From: Actinomadura formosensis NBRC 14204
Lineage (GTDB): Bacteria; Actinomycetota; Actinomycetes; Streptosporangiales; Streptosporangiaceae
Length of the DNA: 51,845 nt
NCBI RefSeq assembly: GCF_001552155.1
Contig: NZ_BCQQ01000040.1
Location: 1-51,845 of the forward strand
Reading direction: 5' to 3'
In this document: positions 8,494-18,078 of the stretch, piece after piece
Numbering within the stretch: position 1 is the first letter of the stretch
Layout of the letters: each line of letters begins with the position of its first letter
Translations under genes and position numbers: made by a program
The notes under the pieces: model-generated
The model's database searches: none
What the model saw: the letters and a program-made list of their open reading frames with translations, nothing else
Told to the model about the DNA's origin: nothing

Positions 8494-8509
8494 TGTTTCA
8501 CGGGAAACA
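8494..8509. promoter_or_regulatory. Degenerate parS site
   Basis: TGTTTCACGGGAAACA differs from the consensus at one central position (T to G), which breaks the central CACGTG. Confidence 0.7.
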
Positions 8510-8533
8510 TCGGGGGAGCGGACCGCACAGAGA

Positions 8534-8567
8534 AGCGCCCCGGAAGCCGGCCGGCTTCCGGGGCGCT
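8534..8567 (-). terminator. Terminator of the rsmG-parA-parB transcript
   Basis: A perfect 34-bp palindrome (arms 8534-8550 and 8551-8567) lies 17 bp beyond the parB stop. It is GC-rich, without a T-run, as is common in actinobacteria. Confidence 0.75.
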
Positions 8568-8583
8568 CCATACGAGGCGGACG

Positions 8584-9561
8584 TCAGAGCTCGCCTGGCC
8601 CCTCATCCGGGGCCATCGACTTGATGATGCGATCCAGATCTTCGAGCGTGGCGAACTCCACCACGATCTTGCCCTTGTTGCGGCCCATGTCGACGCGGAC
8701 CCTCGTGTCGTACCGGTCGGAAAGGCGCTCGGCCAGTGCCTGGAGGCCCGGGGCGACCGGCTGCTTACGGCGGCCCTGCCGGGGCGCCTTGGGCTCGTCC
8801 TCGACCTCGCGGAGCGCGATCATCTCTTCGAGGGCACGGACGGAAAGGCCCTCCTGGACGATCCGCTGCGCCAGATGCTCCTGAGCCTCGACGCTGTCGA
8901 GGGAGAGGAGGGCGCGGGCGTGACCGGCGGACAGTACGCCGGCGGCCACCCGTCGCTGGACGGCGGGCGGCAGGTTCAGCAGCCGGAGCGTGTTCGTGAT
9001 GTGCGGACGCGACCGGCCGATGCGTGCGGCGAGTTGCTCGTGGGTGGCGCCGAAGTCCTGCAGCAACTGCTGGTACGCGGCCGCCTCCTCCAGCGGGTTG
9101 AGCTGCTGGCGGTGGAGGTTCTCCATGAGCGCGTCACGGAGCAGATCGTTGTCGCCGGTGTCCCGGACGATCGCCGGAATGACCCCCAGGCCGGCCATCT
9201 TGGACGCGCGCAAGCGGCGTTCGCCCATGATCAGCTCGTAGTCGTGCTCACCCGACGCGGACTTGCGGACGACGATCGGCTGCAGAAGGCCGACGATGGC
9301 GATCGAGTCCGCGAGCTCCTGGAGCGCCTCGTCGTCGAAGTGCTCGCGCGGCTGCCGCGGGTTGACCGTGATGGAGCCGACGGGCAGCTCCGCGAAGTGG
9401 GCGCCGGCCACCGGTTCGGGGGCGGCGGTGCCGTTCGATACGGGGCCGCCCGGGAATCCGGGCTCGCGTGCGCCGCCCGGTTCGTCCGGGGCAGGGGAGG
9501 GCGGGGCGGTGGGGATGAGGGCGCCGAGCCCCTTGCCCAGACCGCGTCGCTGCTGGCTCAC
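8584..9561 (-). CDS. parB: Chromosome-partitioning protein ParB
   Basis: A CTPase/DNA clamp of 325 residues that loads at parS. The sequence begins '[17 protein letters not shown]', the N-terminal ParA-stimulating motif. The N-terminal nuclease-like domain has '[12 protein letters not shown]' and '[14 protein letters not shown]' (GERRxRA box), then '[14 protein letters not shown]'. The helix-turn-helix is around '[19 protein letters not shown]', and the C-terminal dimerisation domain ends '...[17 protein letters not shown]'. The GTG start overlaps the parA stop by four bases, with GGAGG about 10 nt upstream inside parA. A Pro/Gly-rich linker follows the N-terminus. Confidence 0.97.
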   Translation of the reverse strand: MSQQRRGLGKGLGALIPTAPPSPAPDEPGGAREPGFPGGPVSNGTAAPEPVAGAHFAELPVGSITVNPRQPREHFDDEALQELADSIAIVGLLQPIVVRKSASGEHDYELIMGERRLRASKMAGLGVIPAIVRDTGDNDLLRDALMENLHRQQLNPLEEAAAYQQLLQDFGATHEQLAARIGRSRPHITNTLRLLNLPPAVQRRVAAGVLSAGHARALLSLDSVEAQEHLAQRIVQEGLSVRALEEMIALREVEDEPKAPRQGRRKQPVAPGLQALAERLSDRYDTRVRVDMGRNKGKIVVEFATLEDLDRIIKSMAPDEGPGEL

Positions 9562-10700
9562 TGAACAGTTCCTCCGTGCGCCATTTCCGAGGCGGCTTCC
9601 CTGTAGGCGAGCGCGCCACTCGAACCGGGGTCGTAGGTGATCACGGACTGCCCGTAGCTCGGGGCCTCGGACACCCGGACACTGCGGGGGATCACCGTGT
9701 TCAGGACGACGTCCCCGAAGTGGCTCCGGACGTCCTCGGCGACCTGCGCGGCAAGGCGCGTCCGAGCGTCGTACATCGTGAGCAGGATCGTGGACACCTT
9801 CAGTTTCGGGTTGAGGTGCGCCTTGACGAGGTCGACGGTGCGGATCAGCTGCCCGAGCCCCTCCAGCGCGTAGTACTCGCACTGGATCGGGATGAGGAGT
9901 TCGTCCCCGCCGACGAGGGCGTTCACCGTGAGCAGGCCGAGCGACGGGGGGCAGTCGATCAGCACGTAGTCGAACTTCTCGATCTCGTAGGAGTCGAGTG
10001 CCCGCCGCAGCCGCGACTCGCGGGCCACCTTGGAGACGAGTTCGATCTCGGCGCCGGCGAGGTTGAGGGTCGCGGGCGCGCAGTACAGGTTGGGGATCTC
10101 CGGCGCCGGGACGACGATGTCGCCGAGCGGCATGTCCTCGATCAGCACCTCGTAGATCGACGGGACCTCCGCGTGGTGCTCGACGCCGAGCGCCGTGGAC
10201 GCGTTGCCCTGCGGGTCGAGGTCGACCACGAGGACCTGTGCCCCGTGCAGGGCGAGGGACGCGGCGAGATTCACCGAGCTGGTGGTCTTGCCCACGCCGC
10301 CCTTCTGGTTGGCGATGGTGATGACGCGGCACTTGTCCGGCCGCGGCCACTCCCGGTCCCCTCGGCCCGGCACCGTCCTGACTCCGGTGGCCGATGTTTC
10401 ATGTGAAACCTTGGCGTCCTTGAGCGCCTCGCGCACGAGTTCCGACTCCCCCTGTTTGCGTCCCTTGCGCGGTTCCGGCGGCTGTGCCCCGGTGTTCGTC
10501 GGTACGTATCCGACATTCTCCGCGGTACCGGACGTCGTGTTCCCCCACATCGCGTGCCCGGAAGGCATCGTCCCCTGGCCCGCACTCCCCTGCGTCCCAC
10601 CGGCGGACGGCGGCTGCGCGTTCTCGTCCCTGCCGGACGGCTGCTCGTCGGGGGTTTCGGCGGCGCGGTCAGGCCGGCCCAGTCCTGGTCCCGTGCTCAT
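9558..10700 (-). CDS. parA: Chromosome-partitioning ATPase ParA (Soj)
   Basis: A 380-residue Walker-type ATPase. The deviant Walker A KGGVGKTT starts at K133, and '[14 protein letters not shown]' and '[16 protein letters not shown]' follow. The first 120 or so residues are a disordered, Pro/Gly/Thr-rich extension absent from compact ParA proteins but usual in actinobacteria. The ATG at 10700 overlaps the rsmG stop (ATGA) and is preceded by GAGGAAGAGG. The frame is open further upstream inside rsmG, which I treat as a shadow. A parS variant lies inside the gene. It works with ParB to segregate origins. Confidence 0.96.
   Translation of the reverse strand: MSTGPGLGRPDRAAETPDEQPSGRDENAQPPSAGGTQGSAGQGTMPSGHAMWGNTTSGTAENVGYVPTNTGAQPPEPRKGRKQGESELVREALKDAKVSHETSATGVRTVPGRGDREWPRPDKCRVITIANQKGGVGKTTSSVNLAASLALHGAQVLVVDLDPQGNASTALGVEHHAEVPSIYEVLIEDMPLGDIVVPAPEIPNLYCAPATLNLAGAEIELVSKVARESRLRRALDSYEIEKFDYVLIDCPPSLGLLTVNALVGGDELLIPIQCEYYALEGLGQLIRTVDLVKAHLNPKLKVSTILLTMYDARTRLAAQVAEDVRSHFGDVVLNTVIPRSVRVSEAPSYGQSVITYDPGSSGALAYREAASEMAHGGTVQ
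10395..10410. promoter_or_regulatory. parS-like site inside parA
   Basis: TGTTTCATGTGAAACC differs from the core at one central base (CACGTG to CATGTG). It encodes ParA residues 97-103 within the disordered extension, so the DNA could be under selection as a binding site. Confidence 0.75.
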
Positions 10701-11413
10701 GAAGACCTCTTCCTCGACCCTCTGGCACGCCGGGGCGCGCGCTGTCGTCGTTCGACAACCTCTCCTCGGCCGGCGACCACACGGACGAGTGTTGTCGGCG
10801 GATCGACCATACCGCGCCCAACTTGCAGCAGTTCCGCGGAGCGCGCCCCGAACCGCTTCAGGACGGGCTCCGCCTCGTCCAGTTCCACCTGGGCACGCTC
10901 CCCTTTGAGCGCGAGGAGTTCGCCGCCCGGACGCAGCAGCGGCAGGGCCCACTTCGCGAGGCGTTCGAGAGGTGCGACGGCCCGCGCGGTGACCACGTCC
11001 ACCGAGAACTCCTTCGCCACCTCCTCGGCACGGGCACGGCGCACCTCGACGTTCCGCAGGCCGAGCATCCCGACGCACTCGTCCAGGAAGGCGGTGCGTC
11101 GCAGCAGCGGTTCGAGCAGGGTGACCCGCAGGTCGGGCCGGACGATCGCGAGGACGATGCCGGGGAGTCCCGCGCCCGAGCCGATGTCCACGACGTGCGC
11201 GTCCGCCGGGACGGCCTCGGACACCACCGCACAGTTGATCAGGTGGCGTTCCCAGAGCCGGTCGACCTCGCGGGGCCCGATGAGCCCCCGTTCGACCCCG
11301 GCCTCCGCCAGGAACGCCGCGTACCGCTCCGCGATCGGCAGCGCGTCACCGAATACCTCACGTGCTATCCCCACCAGACGAATCGTTCCACATGAACGGG
11401 CGGCGCCGTACAC
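10697..11413 (-). CDS. rsmG: 16S rRNA (guanine(527)-N7)-methyltransferase RsmG
   Basis: A SAM-dependent methyltransferase, also called GidB. It contains 'GLIGPREVDRLWERHLINCAVVSE', the SAM motif 'VVDIGSGAGLPGIVLAI' and 'VVTARAVAPLERLAKWALPLL'. It methylates G527 of 16S rRNA; loss of this gene causes low-level streptomycin resistance in actinobacteria. The start is uncertain: the GTG at 11413 gives 238 residues, but GTG at 11374 ('MGIAREVFGDALP') would remove an N-terminus containing a degraded parS-like sequence (11384-11398). It is the first gene of an rsmG-parA-parB operon with four-base overlaps throughout. Confidence 0.92.
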   Translation of the reverse strand: MYGAARSCGTIRLVGIAREVFGDALPIAERYAAFLAEAGVERGLIGPREVDRLWERHLINCAVVSEAVPADAHVVDIGSGAGLPGIVLAIVRPDLRVTLLEPLLRRTAFLDECVGMLGLRNVEVRRARAEEVAKEFSVDVVTARAVAPLERLAKWALPLLRPGGELLALKGERAQVELDEAEPVLKRFGARSAELLQVGRGMVDPPTTLVRVVAGRGEVVERRQRAPRRARGSRKRSS

Positions 11414-11559
11414 GCGGAACGTCCCCGCGCAGCGTCCGGGTCCCGGGGGTGGATGACCCTTGCGTTATGGCAAGAACCACATGACCCCCTGCATATTCGT
11501 GATCGGGCGGGTAGGGGTGCGGTGTCGCCCGACCGTCCCCCCGGAAGGAGCTCCGACAC

Positions 11560-12024
11560 ATGGGAATCGGAGTCAGTCTCGCATTCATCGCCGTGGGCGC
11601 GATCCTCGCGTTCGCCCTACGCGTCGACCTCAGTGGTATCGACATTCACCTGGTCGGCTGGATCCTGATCCTGGTGGGGCTTGTCAGCATGGGCTTCACC
11701 CTCAAGTACACGCGGCCCCGGCGCCGTGCCGGCCGAATCGTCGGCGTCGACCCCGCCTACGGGGATGAGCCGGGCACCATCGTCCGCGAGGAGCACATCA
11801 TCGAGGAGCCCGCGCCCATGGGCCGGCCGGCCGAGCGTGTCGAACGTGTGATCGAGCATCCGGCGGACGAGGGTGTGACGCACGGGCACCTCGCGCAGGA
11901 CCCGGCGTACGCCCAGGACCCCGCGCACGCACAGGATCCGGCGGAGGAGAACAGGCCGTCCGTCGTCGGCTCCGGCGATCGCATTCCGGAGCGCCGCAGA
12001 TGGCGGCGTACCGCCCGCAGGTGA
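11560..12024 (+). CDS. DUF6458 family membrane protein
   Basis: 154 residues. It starts 'MGIGVSLAFIAVGAILAFAL' and has a second transmembrane helix, 'VGWILILVGLVSMGFTL', separated by the conserved 'DLSGIDIHL'. That two-helix hairpin defines the DUF6458 family. The C-terminal two-thirds is a charged cytoplasmic tail, with a short tandem repeat of a six-residue unit 'AQDPAY/AQDPAH/AQDPAE' near residues 116-133. The ATG has GGAAGGAG about 10 nt upstream. It is divergent from rsmG. Function unknown. Confidence 0.85.
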   Translation: MGIGVSLAFIAVGAILAFALRVDLSGIDIHLVGWILILVGLVSMGFTLKYTRPRRRAGRIVGVDPAYGDEPGTIVREEHIIEEPAPMGRPAERVERVIEHPADEGVTHGHLAQDPAYAQDPAHAQDPAEENRPSVVGSGDRIPERRRWRRTARR

Positions 12025-12082
12025 TCACACGGACACGGATGCCTGCTCGGTGTGCCTGGGCGGCGGTGCACACCGAGCAACC

Positions 12083-12115
12083 GGGCCCCGCGCCGATCAA
12101 GGCGCGGGGCCCTTT
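12083..12115 (+). terminator. Rho-independent terminator of the DUF6458 gene
   Basis: A perfect 12-bp stem (GGGCCCCGCGCC at 12083-12094 with 12101-12112), a 6-nt loop GATCAA, and TTT follow. A second hairpin with a 12-bp stem (12044-12055 with 12068-12079) lies just upstream. Confidence 0.88.
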
Positions 12116-12131
12116 CCGTCTCCGGAGGGGG

Positions 12132-12140
12132 TTGTCCACA
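12132..12140 (+). promoter_or_regulatory. Isolated DnaA-box sequence
   Basis: TTGTCCACA, the actinobacterial DnaA-box consensus, lies alone between two terminators in a 370-bp gap (12025-12394). The rest of the gap holds three imperfect ~21-bp direct repeats around 12241-12290 (unit like GCGGCCCGGCGAAGGTTTTCC) and no convincing gene. Confidence 0.5.
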
Positions 12141-12294
12141 GTTGCCCGTTCGTCTTCCCCTGAGCATGTGGGGGCTTGACCCTGGAGGTAAGCGGTCCGC
12201 CCCCGGGCGGGAGGGGCCTGCTTTTCAACGGGCGGCTCTTCCACGGCCCGGCGAACGTCTTCCGCGGCCCGGCGAAGGTTTTCCGCGGCCATGC

Positions 12295-12330
12295 GAATGG
12301 CCCCGGTGCGGGTGTGCACCGGGGCCATTC
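12295..12330 (-). terminator. Terminator of the rpmH-rnpA-yidD-yidC-jag cluster
   Basis: A perfect 15-bp stem (12295-12309 with 12316-12330) and 6-nt loop lie 65 bp beyond the jag stop. Confidence 0.75.
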
Positions 12331-12394
12331 GGAGGTTCGGACGGGACGTCCCCTGTGGAGGGCTCGTCCACGCTCAACGCGACGAGAACGAACG

Positions 12395-12880
12395 TCAGGC
12401 GGGGTAGACGACGACGTAGCGGTCGGGTTCTTCGCCCTCGGACTCGCTGCGGAGACCGGCGGCGGCCACCGCATCGTGGACGATCTTGCGTTCGAACGGC
12501 GTCATCGGGGCGAGCGGCTTCGGCTCGCCGGCCTGCTTGACCTCGTCGGCGACGTCCGTGCCGAGCTTGGTGAGTTCGGCGCGGCGGCGCTCGCGGTAGC
12601 CGCCGATGTCGAGCATGAGGCGGGTCCGGTCGCCGGTCTGCCGGTGGACGGCCAGCCGGGTCAGTTCCTGCAGCGCCTCCAGCACCTCGCCGCGCTTGCC
12701 GACCAGTTCGTCCAGGGAGGCACCGACGACGGCGACGATGGCGCGCTCGCCCTCGACGTCCATGTCGATGTCGCCGTCAAAGTCACCGATGTCCAGCAGA
12801 CCCTCGATGTAGTCGGCGGCGATCTCGCCTTCCTGTTCGAGCGCCTGGACGTCGACCTCGGTCGTGTCGGTCTGGCTCAA
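12395..12880 (-). CDS. jag: RNA-binding protein Jag/KhpB (KH-R3H)
   Basis: About 161 residues. An acidic N-terminus 'LEQEGEIAADYIEGLLDI' leads to the KH domain with 'LVGKRGEVLEALQELTRLAV' and then the R3H domain 'MTPFERKIVHDAVAAAGL'. I choose the TTG at 12880 because GGAGAAGGAG lies 6 nt upstream and the N-terminus then matches the family length. An ATG at 12916, just after the yidC stop, would add 12 residues but lacks a ribosome-binding site. It usually partners YidC in the origin operon and binds RNA in cell-envelope control. Confidence 0.9.
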   Translation of the reverse strand: MSQTDTTEVDVQALEQEGEIAADYIEGLLDIGDFDGDIDMDVEGERAIVAVVGASLDELVGKRGEVLEALQELTRLAVHRQTGDRTRLMLDIGGYRERRRAELTKLGTDVADEVKQAGEPKPLAPMTPFERKIVHDAVAAAGLRSESEGEEPDRYVVVYPA

Positions 12881-12917
12881 CGGGGTCTCCTTCTCCGGCA
12901 CATGCTCGGGATTCAAA

Positions 12918-13907
12918 CTAGCGCTTCTGGGTGCCGCTGCGCTTGCTGCGCGGCTTGCGGGTCGGCTGGTTGCGCGCGGCCTTCGGCTTGGCCTCGGCCT
13001 CGGGCTCGGGGACCGGCTCCGCTTCCTTCTTCAGCTTCGCCTTCATGCCAGAGGGGGACTGGCCGTTCTTGGACAGCGCCGCCTTCGCACCGCCCGCCTT
13101 GGCGCCGACCTTGGCGGTGGTGGTCGGTGCGGCCTCGCCGTTCGTGCCGGGCGGCGGGTACTTCTTGTAGATGTAGTGCTGCTGCGCCAGCGTCCAGCTG
13201 TTGGACGTGACCCAGTACATGAGGACGCCCAGGGGGAAACCGAGGCCGAACAGGCCGAACAGCGGCGCGAGGAAGACCATCATCTTCTGCGCCTGCATCA
13301 TCGGGTTGGCGTCGTCGGTGACGGGCTGCCGCTTCATGCTGGCCCGGACGGTGAAGAACGTCGTGATGGAGCTGATCACGACGGCGATGCCGGTGACGAC
13401 GATCGCGCTCCAGACCTTGGGGTTGGCGCCCCAGGCGTTCAGGAACGTGTCCGGGATGTGGGCGCCGAAGATGTTGGCGTTCTGGGCGCTCTGCACCAGA
13501 TCCCACTTCATCGCGAAGACGTCGTGGCCTTCCTCGGCGTCCGAGATCCGCTTGAGGGTCTGGAACAGCCCGATGAAGATCGGCATCTGCACCAGGAGCG
13601 GCAGGCAGCCCGACAGCGGGTTGGCGCCGTTCTCCTGGTAGAGCTTCATGACCTCCTGGTTGAGGCGCTGCTTGTCGTTCTTGTACTTCTTGCGCAGCGC
13701 CTGGACCTTGGGGTTCAGCTCCTGCATCTTCCGCGAGGCGTGAATCTGCTTCACGAAGAGCGGAACGAGCAGAAGCCGCAGCAGGACGGTCAGCAGGATG
13801 ATGGAGCCACCCCAGGCCCATCCGCTGTCCTCGGGGACGACGACGCTCAGCCCCGTGTGAATCCACACGATGAGCTGAGAGACGATCTCGTACAACCAAT
13901 CAAGCAC
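12918..13907 (-). CDS. yidC: Membrane protein insertase YidC
   Basis: 329 residues with the YidC/Oxa1 core: the N-terminal helix '[22 protein letters not shown]' with its conserved groove arginine, the cytoplasmic helical hairpin '[18 protein letters not shown]', '[20 protein letters not shown]', and late helices including '[19 protein letters not shown]'. The C-terminus from about residue 250 is a Lys/Ala/Pro-rich basic tail that can contact ribosomes. The GTG at 13907 has AAGGAG 8 nt upstream and overlaps the yidD end by 8 bp. It inserts membrane proteins with or without SecYEG. Confidence 0.96.
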   Translation of the reverse strand: MLDWLYEIVSQLIVWIHTGLSVVVPEDSGWAWGGSIILLTVLLRLLLVPLFVKQIHASRKMQELNPKVQALRKKYKNDKQRLNQEVMKLYQENGANPLSGCLPLLVQMPIFIGLFQTLKRISDAEEGHDVFAMKWDLVQSAQNANIFGAHIPDTFLNAWGANPKVWSAIVVTGIAVVISSITTFFTVRASMKRQPVTDDANPMMQAQKMMVFLAPLFGLFGLGFPLGVLMYWVTSNSWTLAQQHYIYKKYPPPGTNGEAAPTTTAKVGAKAGGAKAALSKNGQSPSGMKAKLKKEAEPVPEPEAEAKPKAARNQPTRKPRSKRSGTQKR

Positions 13908-14307
13908 CGGGCAGCTCCTTGGACTCTGCTAGGGCGTGGCCGCTCTCCTCGCGGCCGGAGTTCGAGGACGCCGCGGATCGCCGCTGAGGGGGCGTCCCCT
14001 CAGCTCCCCCGGAGAAGCCCGCCGCGGCGGGCTTCTTCGGCGGCACCGGGTCGTAACCCCCGGGATGGAAGGGATGGCACCGCGCGATCCGGCGGGCCGT
14101 CAGCCATGTGCCGCGCGGCGCCCCGTGCACCTGGAGCGCCTCCAGGCCGTAGGCGCTGCAGGTCGGGTGGAAACGGCACTGCTGCCCGAGCAGGGGACTC
14201 AAGAAGCGGCGATAGGCGCGGATGAGAAGGATCAGCACGGCCGCGACGGGACCTGGGCGGCCCGTCCTGTGCTGCGCGGGGGACTGCGCCCCCTGCCGAC
14301 TTCTCAT
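13900..14307 (-). CDS. yidD: Membrane protein insertion efficiency factor YidD
   Basis: The conserved core '[31 protein letters not shown]' ... '[18 protein letters not shown]' includes the family cysteines. At 135 residues it is longer than the usual 70-90 because of a Ser/Glu/Pro-rich tail that overlaps the yidC start. ATG overlaps the rnpA stop (ATGA). YidD assists YidC-dependent insertion. Confidence 0.94.
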   Translation of the reverse strand: MRSRQGAQSPAQHRTGRPGPVAAVLILLIRAYRRFLSPLLGQQCRFHPTCSAYGLEALQVHGAPRGTWLTARRIARCHPFHPGGYDPVPPKKPAAAGFSGGAEGTPPQRRSAASSNSGREESGHALAESKELPGA

Positions 14308-14672
14308 CTTCGCCCCTTGGACGCGGGCCGCAGCAGCCGGTCGAGTGCCGACTCCAGATCCGCGGCCAGTTCGTCTGGACGCGCTTCACCCGCGCGGGGA
14401 TTGGCGCGCACTACGAGCAGGCTACCCGCTGGGAGCCGGTCGAGGTGCGGGCGCACCAGGTGGCGGAGCCGGCGCCGCACCCTGTTGCGGACGACGGCGT
14501 TGCCGACGGGACGCGCCACGATGAACCCGACCAGCGGCGGCGCGGCCGCCGCGGGGGGCTCGTCCGGGTGAAGCAGGTGAACCACGACGGTTGGCCGTCC
14601 GGTGCGGCGACCGCGCCGGACGGCCAGCGTGAAGTCGTCCCGCCGCCGCATCCGGTTACCGGACGGCAGCAC
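14304..14672 (-). CDS. rnpA: Ribonuclease P protein component
   Basis: 122 residues: '[22 protein letters not shown]' at the N-terminus and the RNR signature '[22 protein letters not shown]', which binds the RNase P RNA. The GTG start lies 12 bp after the rpmH stop. It helps RNase P mature the 5' ends of tRNAs. Confidence 0.96.
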   Translation of the reverse strand: MLPSGNRMRRRDDFTLAVRRGRRTGRPTVVVHLLHPDEPPAAAAPPLVGFIVARPVGNAVVRNRVRRRLRHLVRPHLDRLPAGSLLVVRANPRAGEARPDELAADLESALDRLLRPASKGRR

Positions 14673-14684
14673 GGTGCGGGAGGC

Positions 14685-14822
14685 TCAGACCGCGATGCGG
14701 GTGCGGCCCTTGGTGCGCCGGTTGGCCAGGATCGCGCGGCCGGCACGTGTGCGCATGCGCAGCCGGAAGCCGTGCTTCTTGTGGCGACGACGGTTGTTCG
14801 GCTGGAAAGTACGCTTGCTCAC
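14685..14822 (-). CDS. rpmH: 50S ribosomal protein L34
   Basis: 45 residues: '[19 protein letters not shown]' then '[17 protein letters not shown]', an unmistakable L34. The GTG at 14822 is chosen; a longer frame from 14984 is only leader. First gene of the minus-strand cluster, divergent from dnaA. Confidence 0.98.
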   Translation of the reverse strand: MSKRTFQPNNRRRHKKHGFRLRMRTRAGRAILANRRTKGRTRIAV

Positions 14823-15434
14823 TTGGGGCTCCAGTGCTGCGGTCGGTTCGTCTTCAGGCGTCAGGCTCGAAAGCTCGCATCGAGGTCCGCGTCCGGTCCC
14901 CCGCAGCGGGGGCCCACCCGGACTCGCCTGAGGGGCTGCCGGCGGGCACGCGGCATCTCCGTCGATGCGACTCGACCTCAGCACGTTACGGGCTCCCCGG
15001 GTACCCGGTCAAACGGAGGCCCCCACCGCCGCCGGGCCGGAGAAGCACGCCTGTGGACGGAGCCGGTTCGTGTTGCGGGTGATGGCGGCAGCGATTAAGG
15101 TCGTCTGGGCGAGCCGACGCTCCTTCGACCGATTCGACGACTTCGACGACCTGATGTCGGCACTCCGCCCCCTCAAGCCCCCCGTTCCAGAGCGCCCCAG
15201 TACCGGCCGAGAAAAGGCCGGGGTCTTCCCGACCTCGTTTCCAGAAACCCGCCTCACGGGTTTTACACAGGTGCCGCATGTCTATGCACAGCATGTGGAC
15301 AACTCTGTGGACAACTCGTGAGAGAGTAAGTCTTCCGCGTCGCGGCGTGCCCCCTGAGGCGGGCCGTATCCCGTGGGAGAGCCGGGCAGTCAGGTACTCC
15401 GTACGGCGGAGTCGGTGGGAGGGGGACCTTGCGC
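14823..15434. other. rpmH-dnaA divergent regulatory region with DnaA boxes
   Basis: No gene is supported in these 612 bp. Two perfect DnaA boxes, TGTGGACAA at 15294-15302 and 15306-15314, are directly repeated with a 3-nt spacer. This fits autoregulation of dnaA. Further down is a dyad, ACTCCG-N5-CGGAGT, at 15396-15412, only 23 bp before the dnaA start, which could be a repressor site or a leader hairpin. A low-complexity stretch at 15121-15155 encodes Phe/Asp repeats in one frame but has no family match that I recognise. Confidence 0.75.
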
Positions 15435-17426
15435 ATGGACGGTCAGGAGCTCGGATCGGTCTGGGCCCGCACCCTCACCAAACTGTCCGAGAGCGATCTG
15501 TCTCCGAGCTACCGCGCATGGCTGCCGATGGTCCGCCCGCTGGCGCTCGTCGAGGGGACGGCGCTGCTGGCCGCACCGAACGAGTTCGCCAAGGACGCCC
15601 TGGAGACCCGGCTCCGCAACCTCATCACGCAGGCCCTTTCCCATGAGCTGGGCAGGGAGATCCGTGTCGCGGTGACCGTCCAGCCAGAACCGCCTGGAGG
15701 GCCGGCCGCGGGACCTGGCGCAGGCCCCGGTTCGCGGTCGGGGGAGCCGCTTTCCGCGCCGGTTCCTGGGCCCGGTGCGGGGCTCGGCAGGCACGAGTCT
15801 CCTTCTTCTTATGGCGAGTCTTACGGTGAACGGCCGCATGACGACCGTGACCGGGATCGTCCCTACAACACGGACCAGTCCTACGGTGACTCGTCCTATG
15901 TGGAGAGGTCCGACCGTCCGTATCCGGAGCAGCCGTACAACGACCAGGGATACCGGCCGCAGTCGGGAGTTACCCACAGTCCCGGCCCGCCCGGAGGTTA
16001 TCCACAGGCTCAGGATGATGAGCGCGGTACATATCCACCCGCGTCCCGTCCACCGTCCTATGGGTCGGGCCCCGGAGGCCGCCCGTTCGAGGGGCGCGCC
16101 TATCCCGGCTACGGGGGTCAGGAAGGTTTCGGTGGCGAGGGCCAGGGACGGCCGCCGCACTCTCATCTGAACGACCGCACGCTCGGCCCGCTGAGGGGCC
16201 GCTCAGAGCAGCAGGGTCATGAATCCCAGCACGGTGGGAATGAGCCACCGCTCGGGCACGCGGACGACTTCCAGAACGGGGAGTCCTCCTTCTCCGGTGG
16301 AGAACAGCAGTACCGCGGCGAGGGCGCCTACCGGGACGAAGAGGGCTCCGACCCCCGCGCCCCCGCCCAGGGAGCGGGCGCCTCCGAGCACGCCCGCCTC
16401 AACCCCAAGTACACGTTCGAGACGTTCGTCATCGGCTCGTCGAACCGGTTCGCGCACGCGGCGGCCGTCGCGGTCGCCGAGCAGCCGGCCAAGGCGTACA
16501 ACCCGCTGTTCGTCTACGGCGACTCCGGTCTCGGCAAGACGCACCTCCTCCACGCGATCGGGCATTACGCGCAAAGCCTCTTCAATGGGGCGCGTGTGCG
16601 TTATGTGAGCTCCGAGGAGTTCACGAACGACTTCATCAACTCGATCCGGGACGGCAAGGCCGACGGGTTCCGCCGCCGCTACCGGGATGTGGACATCCTC
16701 CTCGTCGACGACATCCAGTTCCTTGAGGGCAAGGAGCAGACGCAGGAGGAGTTCTTCCACACCTTCAACACCCTGCACAACGCCAGCAAGCAGATCGTGA
16801 TCTCCAGTGACCGTCCGCCCAAGGAGCTGGTCACGCTGGAGGACCGGCTGCGCAACCGGTTCGAGTGGGGGCTGACGACCGACGTCCAGCCGCCCGAGCT
16901 GGAGACGCGGATCGCGATCCTGCAGAAGAAGGCGCGCCAGGAGGGCCTCGCCGCGCCGCCGGACGTGCTGGAGTTCATCGCCTCGCAGATCGCGACGAAC
17001 ATCCGCGAGCTGGAGGGCGCGCTGATCCGGGTGACGGCGTTCGCGAGCCTGAACCGGCAGTCGGTGGACATGAAGCTCGCCGAGATCGTCCTCAAGGACC
17101 TGATCCCCAACGACTCCGGCCCCGAGATCACCGCCGCGATGATCATGGCGCAGACCGTCGAGTACTTCGGGACGACGATCGAGGACCTGTGCGGGCCGTC
17201 CCGGTCCCGGATGCTCGTCACCGCCCGGCAGATCGCGATGTACCTGTGCCGGGAGCTGACGGACCTGTCCCTCCCCAAGATCGGCCAGCAGTTCGGGGGG
17301 CGCGACCACACCACGGTCATGCACGCCGAACGCAAGATCCGGTCGCTGATGGCCGAGCGCCGTGCCATATACAACCAGGTCACCGAGCTGACCGGGCGCA
17401 TCAAGCACCAGGTCCGCAAGCGCTGA
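15435..17426 (+). CDS. dnaA: Chromosomal replication initiator protein DnaA
   Basis: About 663 residues, long for DnaA (450-510 in most bacteria). Domain I begins '[17 protein letters not shown]'. Domain II (about residues 95-315) is a disordered Pro/Gly/Tyr-rich stretch with repeated SYGE/SYGD and RPY/QPY units. The AAA+ domain starts '[20 protein letters not shown]', with Walker [12 protein letters not shown] near residue 362 and Walker B '[23 protein letters not shown]'. The C-terminal DnaA-box-binding helix has the signature '[15 protein letters not shown]'. The ATG at 15435 is 9 nt after a GGGAGGGGG ribosome-binding site; a TTG two codons earlier is also possible. Two DnaA-box-like sequences (15970, 15998) lie inside domain II coding. 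Confidence 0.97.
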   Translation: MDGQELGSVWARTLTKLSESDLSPSYRAWLPMVRPLALVEGTALLAAPNEFAKDALETRLRNLITQALSHELGREIRVAVTVQPEPPGGPAAGPGAGPGSRSGEPLSAPVPGPGAGLGRHESPSSYGESYGERPHDDRDRDRPYNTDQSYGDSSYVERSDRPYPEQPYNDQGYRPQSGVTHSPGPPGGYPQAQDDERGTYPPASRPPSYGSGPGGRPFEGRAYPGYGGQEGFGGEGQGRPPHSHLNDRTLGPLRGRSEQQGHESQHGGNEPPLGHADDFQNGESSFSGGEQQYRGEGAYRDEEGSDPRAPAQGAGASEHARLNPKYTFETFVIGSSNRFAHAAAVAVAEQPAKAYNPLFVYGDSGLGKTHLLHAIGHYAQSLFNGARVRYVSSEEFTNDFINSIRDGKADGFRRRYRDVDILLVDDIQFLEGKEQTQEEFFHTFNTLHNASKQIVISSDRPPKELVTLEDRLRNRFEWGLTTDVQPPELETRIAILQKKARQEGLAAPPDVLEFIASQIATNIRELEGALIRVTAFASLNRQSVDMKLAEIVLKDLIPNDSGPEITAAMIMAQTVEYFGTTIEDLCGPSRSRMLVTARQIAMYLCRELTDLSLPKIGQQFGGRDHTTVMHAERKIRSLMAERRAIYNQVTELTGRIKHQVRKR

Positions 17427-18078
17427 CCGGCGCTTTGTACACACTGTGGGCAGACCTATGCCAGCCCTGTGGACAAGACGCCTCCCGGTCATCCACAGCC
17501 TGTGCAAGGCAAAGAACCGACAAAATGCGCGCTTCCCCAGAGAACCGAAGCCGCTACTCACAGGTTGTGGAAAACCCTGGGGATTTTCGTGGATAACCCG
17601 GTGGACGACCGTTGGAAAAGCTGAGGATGAAGGGTGGACGGATGTGGACCGGCTGTGCACCCGTGGCGTCCTCCTGGGGAAAACCGGTGGACGACCTGGG
17701 GACGGACCTGTGGGCGGAGGCCGGTGATCATGCCCGCTCTGTACACAGGCCGCCGAACCGCGGGACATACCCGTGGACAACTCGTGGAAAACCTGGGGAT
17801 GGCATGGGGATGAGGTGTGGGGACAGTTTCGCCGTCCCCAGGCGTTCCCGCTCCGTCCACCGTCCATGCACAGCCCCGGTGGATAGAGAAACGGGGTCTG
17901 ACCTGCGAAAACAGGGTCTGTCCACACTATCCACCGCCCCTATTACTAGTACTGCACTACTTCTCTATCCAAGAAAAGATCCATCTCAAGTCAGGGCCTG
18001 GGGACAACGCGCCCCGAGCTCCCGGCCCCGGCCGAGATCACCGCACCCTTGTCCGACACCTGCAGGAGGCTGGTCCCT
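17427..18078. other. Chromosomal origin of replication oriC
   Basis: The 652-bp dnaA-dnaN gap has no gene and is packed with DnaA-box sequences. With at most one mismatch to TT(G/A)TCCACA I see 17435 (TTGTACACA), 17468 (TGTGGACAA, perfect), 17489 (TCATCCACA), 17566 (TGTGGAAAA), 17588 (CGTGGATAA), 17772 (CGTGGACAA) and 17918 (CTGTCCACA). There are about eight weaker ones, such as 17600, 17643, 17686, 17783 and 17927. Most point in the minus direction. Bases 17938-17990 are distinctly AT-richer ('TATTACTAGTACTGC...') and are the likely unwinding element, on the dnaN side. This matches the multi-box Streptomyces-type origin. Confidence 0.95.

Larger units (their letters stand above)
7923..8583. 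other. Gene-free parS cluster between the ligase gene and parB
   Basis: No frame here shows convincing coding. The interval holds three parS or parS-like sites (8223, 8333, 8494) spaced 110 and 161 bp apart, several GC-rich hairpins, and the parB terminator. It is probably a centromere-like nucleation site for ParB. Confidence 0.75.

Noticed and set aside
11798..12328. Minus-strand frame with 'AAENLRRAAEDVRRAVEE'-like heptads
   Set aside because: It spans two terminators and runs opposite the DUF6458 gene; the heptad look comes from short DNA direct repeats at 12241-12290.
14965..15321. Plus-strand frame with Phe/Asp repeats between rpmH and dnaA
   Set aside because: No ribosome-binding site, low complexity, and it runs through the DnaA boxes; better explained as regulatory DNA.
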